From the IMG/VR virus record IMGVR_UViG_3300020469_004256, positions 1 to 64,000 of that record: DNA of 64,000 nt. The stretch is one strand, 5' to 3'. The notes beneath the pieces were generated by a model. The model did not search any database. It was not told where the DNA came from and saw nothing but the letters and a program-made list of their open reading frames with translations. The DNA comes from a virus. Shown here one piece after another: positions 57,602 through 64,000 of the stretch (position 1 is the first letter of the stretch; the number at the start of each line of letters is the position of its first letter). Made by a program: the position numbers and the translations under genes.

Positions 57602-58344
57602 TATTGACTCCTAGCAGGTAGGATGTAATCATAAGTTGCTGTGCCAGAATCAATTGATATCTGCATAGCACCTTGATCACTAAATGACATACTTGCTTGT
57701 GAAGTATCACTTAATTTCAAAATACTCAATACCTGTGCTAGTGGCCATGCCCAACCTTTAGTTAGTTTGCCTTGCACGTTTTGAGCAAATGGAATTTCAA
57801 CTCTGTCATTTGCGCCATCTCCTATATAAAACTTTAGTGTATCACCATCTGTCTTTGCAACAAATGTTGGCTCAAAGCCACCCATGATACTGTTAAAGTA
57901 AGTCAAGTCTTTAATGTTTTGTTGTGTTGGCTGTACTGTAATATCCCATTCAACACCTTTGAACTTGATTGTTTTTAATTGTTCTTCAATTAGAGAACTA
58001 ACCATGAATCTATAGTTTGCAGTATAACCACCTGGCGATGTAAATTTTAGCTCTTCTGCTGTTTCTACACCATCTCTTGTGTTTGTCATGACTTCAATGT
58101 TTGCACCATCTTTGCCATATGCTTCATAATTCAAATAGCCTGATAGTACACCAAGTCTACCCATTCCAATTAATCCTGGAACGTTGTCTAAGTTATTTTT
58201 TAATTTGCCTTTTAGAACCACTGTTCTATCATCATCCATTGCTTCAATACTTGTGCCTTCATCTGTGCTTTCAAGTTTTACTGCTTGAATAAAGCCCAAC
58301 GAATGCGTATGCTTTACAATGTCTAGTAATACATCTTTTAACAT
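57601..58344 (-). CDS. 45: DNA polymerase sliding clamp (T4 gp45-like)
   Basis: 247 residues; T4 gp45 has about 228. Two repeated DNA-clamp folds: GLIGMGRLGVLSGYLNY (the P-x-x-G region), VMTNTRDGVETAEELKFTSPGGYTANYRFM, and the C-terminal SLSDQGAMQISID-like strand (here MSFSDQGAMQISIDSGTATYDYILPARSQ). A trimeric ring, it tethers the phage polymerase and also works in T4 late transcription as a mobile enhancer, fitting the many late promoters. An upstream sigma70-type promoter and GGAGGTAAC before the ATG mark it as its own unit. The clamp loader genes are not in the window. Confidence 0.92.
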   Translation of the reverse strand: MLKDVLLDIVKHTHSLGFIQAVKLESTDEGTSIEAMDDDRTVVLKGKLKNNLDNVPGLIGMGRLGVLSGYLNYEAYGKDGANIEVMTNTRDGVETAEELKFTSPGGYTANYRFMVSSLIEEQLKTIKFKGVEWDITVQPTQQNIKDLTYFNSIMGGFEPTFVAKTDGDTLKFYIGDGANDRVEIPFAQNVQGKLTKGWAWPLAQVLSILKLSDTSQASMSFSDQGAMQISIDSGTATYDYILPARSQ

Positions 58345-58378
58345 ATTTTGTTACCTCCGACGTTTGTTTATTTTTACT

Positions 58379-58408
58379 AATATAACATGTATTTAGGCAA
58401 GTTGTCAA
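58379..58408 (-). promoter_or_regulatory. Sigma70-type promoter for the sliding clamp gene
   Basis: TTGACA at 58408-58403, 18-base spacer, TATATT at 58384-58379; a possible late-like CCTAAATA lies between them. Confidence 0.6.
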
Positions 58409-58413
58409 CTATT

Positions 58414-60423
58414 TTATTCTCCATGTATAATAATATGATACCTGTTTTGATTACTTAGGTTCCTAACTAAATGATTATAACCTGTTCTTATTTGAAATGC
58501 TTTTCCTGGCTTCCAAGGAACTTGGCCTAAATATAGATATTTGTCATTCCAAAAGTGCATTTCACAGTTTTGTGGATTGTTGATTGACATATTTAAATTC
58601 CACCCATCTGTGTGATATTTTCCATCTGGAGTATCGTTGTGTAAACAGATATATCCTCCAGGCTCTAATTTCATGATTCTTATTCTGTAATAATTGCTGA
58701 TCTTGTTGATTTGATTCTTTTGAAAATATTCAACTATGTTTGGAATATGTTGTTTTGCATAATCAACAAATTTGTAAGGTGTTTCTTCATTGCTGTTATA
58801 TCCATAATCTCCATAATCGTTTGTTTTGTTCCAATCGATCCCATGCAACACAAAACTACTCCATCCAGGATGTTTATCACTTCTATGCTTAACAAATAGA
58901 TTATGTTTTTCTAGATTTTCAATTTCATTTAAAAACACATCAACATCAAAAGATTGTACTTGAATTTCTTTACAATAATCATCGGTTGATTCTGGTATAC
59001 TGTTTGGACCGTTACTCCATTTTGTTGTCGTATAAGGCGATTGGCCTGCCCATACTATTTTTTGATTAGCAGAAAATATATCAGATAAAAAAACTTCAAA
59101 TGATTTATTATCATAAAAATAAACACCGTCAAATGTAAAAATATTACTAAACCATAACATTGGTTGATTCGCTTGTTTAATATGCTCATACATCTGCGTT
59201 GTTTCTTTATTACTAATCATAGACACACATTCAAATTCATATGTATAATTTTTTATTTTTTCCCAGTTTTCATCAACAGCAATTTTTATTTCTTTCCATT
59301 TGTTGTTGCATTCTTGAATATTTCTTTCTGACCAAGTCTTGTCAATATTAGCATCAGTGTTTTCATACATTTCAATCCAGTCTTGCCATGTAGCATCTTT
59401 GTTAGGATCATAGTTTTTTAAAAACCAACGTTGAAAATTAATTGCTATGTTGTTTATGTCAATCATTAATACTTTTGTATTGTCATTAAAATTATATGTA
59501 GAAAGATATTGCCACGGCAAATGTCCAGAAGCAACTCCAATAAATGAATCATAAACTATATGTGGAAGACTTGTTGTCATATCTTCATTATTATATCCAA
59601 ACCATTTAGTGTGATTATCAGTTTGAGAATACATTTTATTAGCACGTAAAAAATCATACTGTGTTTCAGACATGTGGTGTTTGTTGGTTTGTATTGTTTG
59701 TAAAGACTGTCCTAGATAATATTCAAAATTTTTAGAGTTTTCGTTATAATAAGAATATTTTTTTGCTTTACGTATTTTATTATTAACGTTTTTAATTTCC
59801 CAATCTTTTTTCATAGCATACTGTATTAAATCTTCACCAAACCCATCACTGCTTGTTTTATGTATGATACGATCACTTTTTGATAGTATGTGTTTCCAAG
59901 GATCTCTCCATATTTTTAAAGGAGTATAATCATCGTGAACATTTTCATCACTTCTGGTAACTGGTATCCATTTATCTGTGCTGTATTCTATAGAATTGTT
60001 AAACACAAAGTCATCTTTTTTTAAATTATCAATTACATCTTTTGATAATAACAGCATTTGATCATGCAGTGTAAAAAGGTTATTGTTATCTTTGATTCCT
60101 TGATGTAAAATGTGTCCAAATATTTTTGTAGGTTTAATTAAAAGCTCTTTTAGTCCTTCAATAAAAAGTTTAGTATCTTCAAGTACTACTCCTACCGAAA
60201 ACATAAGAATATGTGTGTAATCATATTCATTAGATTGATGTATGATGTCATTTAAATCGTGTGTGATAAAAAAGTTTTGTGCATTTAATTCTAAAGTTTC
60301 ATCACCATGACAAAGTTGCCCAACCGAGATGCGAGTTGCTGTCATCATTTTTTGTTTTAGTTCTTCACTTATGTTAGAATAGCGAGAAGAATTATCCCAA
60401 ATGACTCGCAAAACTTTATACAT
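58414..60423 (-). CDS. Large protein with C-terminal 2OG-oxygenase-like domain
   Basis: 669 residues. The C-terminal about 100 residues (LEPGGYICLHNDTPDGKYHTDGWNLNMSINNPQNCEMHFW, then PGKAFQIRTGYNHLVRNLSNQNRYHIIIHG) fit aspartyl/asparaginyl-hydroxylase-type cupins with H-x-D, a distal His and a following Arg. The N-terminal about 550 residues are not recognised; HILMFSVGVVLEDTKLFIEGLKE and HDQMLLLSKDVIDNL could come from a glycosyltransferase- or nucleotide-binding-like fold, and three regions are rich in aromatic residues. A fusion of a substrate-binding part to a hydroxylase is likely. It sits between the clamp and an epimerase. Confidence 0.6.
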   Translation of the reverse strand: MYKVLRVIWDNSSRYSNISEELKQKMMTATRISVGQLCHGDETLELNAQNFFITHDLNDIIHQSNEYDYTHILMFSVGVVLEDTKLFIEGLKELLIKPTKIFGHILHQGIKDNNNLFTLHDQMLLLSKDVIDNLKKDDFVFNNSIEYSTDKWIPVTRSDENVHDDYTPLKIWRDPWKHILSKSDRIIHKTSSDGFGEDLIQYAMKKDWEIKNVNNKIRKAKKYSYYNENSKNFEYYLGQSLQTIQTNKHHMSETQYDFLRANKMYSQTDNHTKWFGYNNEDMTTSLPHIVYDSFIGVASGHLPWQYLSTYNFNDNTKVLMIDINNIAINFQRWFLKNYDPNKDATWQDWIEMYENTDANIDKTWSERNIQECNNKWKEIKIAVDENWEKIKNYTYEFECVSMISNKETTQMYEHIKQANQPMLWFSNIFTFDGVYFYDNKSFEVFLSDIFSANQKIVWAGQSPYTTTKWSNGPNSIPESTDDYCKEIQVQSFDVDVFLNEIENLEKHNLFVKHRSDKHPGWSSFVLHGIDWNKTNDYGDYGYNSNEETPYKFVDYAKQHIPNIVEYFQKNQINKISNYYRIRIMKLEPGGYICLHNDTPDGKYHTDGWNLNMSINNPQNCEMHFWNDKYLYLGQVPWKPGKAFQIRTGYNHLVRNLSNQNRYHIIIHGE

Positions 60424-60436
60424 TACACCTGTCTTC

Positions 60437-61204
60437 CTATGTGATAGAATTTGTATATTCTACAGCAATTTTTATATCAATCCATTCAGTTGGTTTTAGT
60501 GTTGGCTTCCAGCCTAATTTTTTTAATTCAGAATTGTCTGCTGTGTTGTTATCTGCTTCTGCATCCTGACCTTGTTGTGTTGGCACATTATATCCTGCGT
60601 GTTTAACTATGTCAGATACTGTGTATCCTTGACCAGTTCCAACTTCGTAAGTTGCATTTCTATTTTTAGTTCCTTGTTCAACAAATATCATTATTGCTGA
60701 AACAACATCTTCTACATATATAAGATCTCTTACATGATCCGTAGCAAATTTAACTGTGCCATTTGCGATTCTTGACATCAGCATTGTATCTCTGGCTCCG
60801 TCACCAAATACTGTTGTAAATCTCAATCCAACTTGTCCAGGATGTGCTACTGCCTCCATTGCTTTTTTGCTTGTACCATATGGCGACTTCCACCATGCAT
60901 GTACACAAGAGCTTGATGCATATACAACAGGAATATTATTTTTATGACATAAGTCAAATATATTTTTACTATATTCTACATTGGTTGTCCAATACAATTC
61001 TGGCTCTTTTAAACTGCGTCTTACATCTGCTATTGCGGCCAAGTGTACCACAAAGTCAACATCTGCTGGTATTGTGGCAGAAGAAAAGTCTTTGATATCT
61101 TTGCCATGGGCTCTATCCCATTCAATTACTTCATGCCGACCTGCTAGTCGTTGAACTAGATGTTTACCAATAAATCCTGTACTGCCTGTTACAATTATTT
61201 TCAT
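60437..61204 (-). CDS. NAD-dependent sugar epimerase/dehydratase (extended SDR)
   Basis: 255 residues, short for a GalE/RmlB relative (about 310-340). TGSTGFIGKHL is the G-x-x-G-x-x-G NAD loop, HLAAIADV follows, then SSSCVH and PYGTSKKAME, the Y-x-x-x-K motif, and LRFTTVFGD. Acts on a nucleotide sugar. Its ATG overlaps the DNA polymerase stop by four bases. It could feed the sugar chemistry of the carbamoyltransferase/UDP-sugar dehydrogenase operon. Confidence 0.9.
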   Translation of the reverse strand: MKIIVTGSTGFIGKHLVQRLAGRHEVIEWDRAHGKDIKDFSSATIPADVDFVVHLAAIADVRRSLKEPELYWTTNVEYSKNIFDLCHKNNIPVVYASSSCVHAWWKSPYGTSKKAMEAVAHPGQVGLRFTTVFGDGARDTMLMSRIANGTVKFATDHVRDLIYVEDVVSAIMIFVEQGTKNRNATYEVGTGQGYTVSDIVKHAGYNVPTQQGQDAEADNNTADNSELKKLGWKPTLKPTEWIDIKIAVEYTNSIT

Positions 61205-63915
61205 GCTGACTCAAATAAACTTTCAAATACTGTTGATGTTTTTGTTGATTCTAAATCCCAACCAAGTTCACTCATTAAGTTACTGACTTTTTGATCAATG
61301 ATTGATTGTTCCATACCATCATGATCAAATGGCAATTCTTTAAACCATTTTGGAATATTTAATTCATCAATTGGATATGCAATAGATGTAAAGTTCATTG
61401 GGTTTGCTTTTAATTTACACACAATAACCTTTTGTCCATCCATAATTGGCAATGAATATAAATCTTTGTAAGCACTACGCATTGAATTCCAATTAATACT
61501 TGCTCTTACGTGTCCTGGCATCACTGGTTTTTTGATCTTGCCATTTGCACCACCATTAGCCATACGTGATGTAGCACGTTTGTATTTTTCAATATCTTGT
61601 ACATATTTGGTTAAGTTGTTTACACGTTTTGGAGTGCCTTTTTCCCAACCAGGTCTGTCTGCGAACTTGCGTTTGAATTCTTGTATTGCTGTTAATATTT
61701 CTTTCTTGTCAACACCTGTTAAAACTTGTAATAATATGTCTGATAAAAAGTCTTGTACAAAGTCAGGAGTATCAGATCTTTTCAAATCAAGACCCATTGC
61801 TTTTAGTTTACCTGGCTTGTCAACATCTTGCCTGTTGCCTTCTAAATCATATATCAATGCCGCATATCTTTTCTTTGTGATAAACAATCCTTTTGATGCA
61901 ACCATTTCTCTACCACCTTTGATAATCTCACCATTTTCACGTGGCACATTAGTTGCTTTCATCATAAATGGCGGAAATGATTTGTTCACTTCTTCTGCTA
62001 TGCTGTCATACAATTCAATAACACTGTCTTTAGTCCATGGTATTTTACCACTTTTAACATCTTCTTTAACCATTGGATATGCTGAAAAGTATACAGAGTC
62101 TGTATCACCATATATGATTGACTTGCCTACGTGATCATATTCGCCTGTCATTATTTGATTTGTGATTGCACCCATGTGTTTTGTGATTGTTCTACCTGTA
62201 AGTGTGACTGACTGTCCTATACGTTGATCAAAGAATCTACAGCCTGGATTAAGAATAGCACCATACAAACTGTTCAAGTTAATCTTTTTAACAAGTTGTC
62301 GTTTATCCCAAAATTCTATTTGTTCTTTATCGCCACTTGCAATTGCTTCACGCATTTTACCTTGCAATACTTTTCTTTCTGCAAACCATGTTTCTAATAG
62401 TCCAGGAATAACTGCTTTTGTGGTTGTGTTGAATATTGTGCCATTTGCTGATAAGCACCAACCTTGATTCTGATGAAATACAATTGCATATACTTCTGCT
62501 CCACTCATTTGTTCTGTTGTTCCATCTTCAAAGTCAACAATAATTTCTACTCCGCGATCTTGTTCCATCACTGCTGTGTACTCAATTGTACCAAACATAC
62601 CTTCCCAAGCATCTGCGGCTGACTTCTTTTCATTGTGGATTTTATTGTTAATATATTTTTCTGTGTGCGTTGGTCTTAACTGTCCAACTATAGTTTCCGG
62701 ACCCATGTTCAAGCATCTAATCACACTAGGATACAGTGAATTAATATCAATTGATGCAATCCAGTCATGCAAACCTTTTTTAGGCTTTGCCACATAGGCT
62801 CCAACTGCCGCACCTGATGAGTGTGGTTCTCTGTATGGTCTATTTGGAATAATAAGTCCACGTTTGTGTGCTTCATTTACAATTGCTTGTTCTGTTTGTG
62901 CAACTGCACCCATTGTGGTTTGTAGCAATACAGTATTAGAATGTGCTAACACATTTGCTAGATCAATAAATTTTAATTTGTCATCAAGTTTTGATAGTAG
63001 TGCAACGTCTTGTCTTGAATATGCAATAAACTTTTCAAAGTCTTCATTGTAAAGTTGATCAAGCGTTCCTTCATATGGAACTTTCTTTTCATTAACTTCA
63101 TACTCACCAATTGCATCAAGTCTATATGAATGCATTTCGTGATATGTGTATTTTCTATACAGTTCTAAATAATCTAAATGTACACGACCAAAGAAATCAA
63201 ATGTTTGTTGTTCATTGCCAAACTTTGTAAACATTCTTTCACGTGGATAAAGATCCCATAAACTAAAACGTCTAACATCATCCTTGCTTAACACCATTTC
63301 AGTTCTGTTTACAATGTATGGAATATCAAAACCTTCTGAGTTCCAACCACTTAATATATCTGCATCTTCAATTAGATGTAAAAATGTGTTTAGTAGTTGA
63401 GCTTCTGTTTCACACAACACAGTATTGTCAAACTTTTTAGAAATTTCATCTGCCATTTCAAATGGCATATCTTTTGGAGCAAGGCATAGTGTGATTAAAC
63501 TATCTAACCAATTAAGATGTACACTGATTGCTGTGATACGTTGATGTGGATCATTTGGTCTTGCAAATCCACGATCCTTGTCAAAGTCTACCTCAATATC
63601 AAACAGTGCTACATGTAGTTTTGGGGCTTCTTTTTCAATATAGTTTTCTTCTAAACATCTAAACACAGGATTGAGATCTGCTTCATACAGTCTTTGTCCT
63701 TCATACATTTTCTTTTCTTTTTGAAATGATTTGTTGTTTAACGTTTCAAACTTACTTAATGGACGATCATGTATCGACGTGTATTCTCCATCATTATCTT
63801 CATAATAGAATCTATAAGTTGTTGGAAACGTTTTGTATATACGTTTGCCATCAATACGTTCTACTATATTGATTTGATCTCTATCTCTATTTAAATATGC
63901 GTCTACGTAACTCAT
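61201..63915 (-). CDS. 43: Family B DNA polymerase (T4 gp43-like)
   Basis: 904 residues, as T4 gp43 (898). 3'-5' exonuclease: LFDIEVDFDK (ExoI, D-I-E), GWNSEGFDIPY (ExoII, N-x-x-x-F-D) and YSRQDVALL (ExoIII, Y-x-x-x-D). Polymerase: IDINSLYPSVIR (motif A), KKINLNSLYGAI (motif B) and YGDTDSVYF (motif C). A further KKRYAALIYD fits motif near K-K-R-Y in family B. This is the replicative polymerase of the phage. It lies at the right edge of a minus-strand run, and its ATG overlaps the stop of the next gene (ATGA). Confidence 0.97.
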   Translation of the reverse strand: MSYVDAYLNRDRDQINIVERIDGKRIYKTFPTTYRFYYEDNDGEYTSIHDRPLSKFETLNNKSFQKEKKMYEGQRLYEADLNPVFRCLEENYIEKEAPKLHVALFDIEVDFDKDRGFARPNDPHQRITAISVHLNWLDSLITLCLAPKDMPFEMADEISKKFDNTVLCETEAQLLNTFLHLIEDADILSGWNSEGFDIPYIVNRTEMVLSKDDVRRFSLWDLYPRERMFTKFGNEQQTFDFFGRVHLDYLELYRKYTYHEMHSYRLDAIGEYEVNEKKVPYEGTLDQLYNEDFEKFIAYSRQDVALLSKLDDKLKFIDLANVLAHSNTVLLQTTMGAVAQTEQAIVNEAHKRGLIIPNRPYREPHSSGAAVGAYVAKPKKGLHDWIASIDINSLYPSVIRCLNMGPETIVGQLRPTHTEKYINNKIHNEKKSAADAWEGMFGTIEYTAVMEQDRGVEIIVDFEDGTTEQMSGAEVYAIVFHQNQGWCLSANGTIFNTTTKAVIPGLLETWFAERKVLQGKMREAIASGDKEQIEFWDKRQLVKKINLNSLYGAILNPGCRFFDQRIGQSVTLTGRTITKHMGAITNQIMTGEYDHVGKSIIYGDTDSVYFSAYPMVKEDVKSGKIPWTKDSVIELYDSIAEEVNKSFPPFMMKATNVPRENGEIIKGGREMVASKGLFITKKRYAALIYDLEGNRQDVDKPGKLKAMGLDLKRSDTPDFVQDFLSDILLQVLTGVDKKEILTAIQEFKRKFADRPGWEKGTPKRVNNLTKYVQDIEKYKRATSRMANGGANGKIKKPVMPGHVRASINWNSMRSAYKDLYSLPIMDGQKVIVCKLKANPMNFTSIAYPIDELNIPKWFKELPFDHDGMEQSIIDQKVSNLMSELGWDLESTKTSTVFESLFESA

Positions 63916-64000
63916 TCAACATACACCTGGCCAAATTTATTGCTAATAAAAGTTTTCCAATCAACATCTTCTTGTTTGATAAAACCTTCACCTGTAAGTT
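63912..64000 (-). CDS. C-terminal fragment of an unknown gene, cut by window edge
   Basis: The last 29 codons on the minus strand encode LTGEGFIKQEDVDWKTFISN and KFGQVYVE and end in a TGA that overlaps the polymerase ATG. The rest of the gene lies outside. Too short to name; it is coupled to the polymerase gene. Confidence 0.55.
   Translation of the reverse strand, partial: LTGEGFIKQEDVDWKTFISNKFGQVYVE

Noticed and set aside
1-64000. Window as bacterial chromosome (SufB, TonB receptor, desaturases)
   Set aside because: Phage polymerase, clamp, lysozyme, fibres and late promoters are interleaved throughout, and no ribosomal, tRNA-synthetase or other core bacterial genes are seen.
1-64000. 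Avoidance of GATC or GANTC sites
   Set aside because: Both motifs occur many times by eye, so only GCWGC seems to be depleted.

Overview
This window reads as part of a large, AT-rich (about one third G+C), T4-type myovirus genome from a marine heterotrophic Gram-negative host. The phage assignment rests on a family B DNA polymerase (61201-63915), a T4 gp45-type sliding clamp (57601-58344), T4-family lysozyme (window start), very long repetitive tail-fibre proteins (42334-49629), and about twenty T4-style late promoters of the form (T/G/A)ATAAATA placed just upstream of genes, alongside near-consensus sigma70 (early) promoters. Most genes lie on the minus strand and overlap by 4-25 bases in long polycistrons. 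No photosynthesis genes are present, so a cyanobacterial host is not suggested. A TonB receptor, a zinc finger like NDUFS6 and bacterial-type SufB hint at a proteobacterial host, but the host cannot be fixed from the sequence.

Layout. 0-1 kb: partial lysozyme and the first of two kinase-like paralogues. 1-7 kb: second paralogue, tRNA-Arg, SufD/SufB, two 2OG-Fe(II) oxygenases, a possible dsDNA-binding protein, flavodoxin. 7-9.4 kb: two radical SAM enzymes on the plus strand. 9.4-11 kb: small membrane and unknown proteins. 11.7-23.3 kb: a twelve-gene, fully overlapping operon with four radical SAM enzymes, two 2OG oxygenases, a PLP-aminotransferase-like protein, a short-chain dehydrogenase, an ABM monooxygenase, an O-carbamoyltransferase, a UDP-sugar dehydrogenase and a ferredoxin/flavodoxin-NADP reductase. 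23.4-29.2 kb: SET protein, then an operon of DUF6580-type membrane protein, BtuB-like TonB receptor, GNAT, B12-type radical SAM enzyme and 2OG oxygenase. 29-31.6 kb: another 2OG oxygenase and two fatty acid desaturases. 31.6-42.3 kb: conserved unknowns, HNH nuclease, a metallopeptidase/VWA protein and its likely MoxR AAA+ partner, small membrane proteins, another radical SAM enzyme. 42.3-53.2 kb: tail fibres, subtilase, M15 endolysin. 53-58.4 kb: QueD-like protein, MazG-like hydrolase, DpdA-like DNA transglycosylase, sliding clamp. 58.4-64 kb: a large protein with a C-terminal 2OG-oxygenase-like domain, a sugar epimerase, DNA polymerase.

How it may work together. The window carries eight radical SAM proteins, seven clear and one probable 2OG-Fe(II) oxygenases, Fe-S assembly proteins (SufB, short SufD), flavodoxin and its reductase. 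I infer an iron-centred biosynthetic programme whose core is the 11.7-23.3 kb operon, with dedicated Fe-S supply and electron delivery; its product is unknown. The carbamoyltransferase, UDP-sugar dehydrogenase, aminotransferase-like and epimerase genes point to a modified sugar or glycan, the SPASM-like radical SAM enzymes equally to peptide modification. Separately, the DpdA-like and QueD-like genes suggest 7-deazaguanine DNA modification, and the apparent complete absence of GCAGC/GCTGC suggests escape from a GCWGC-specific restriction enzyme.
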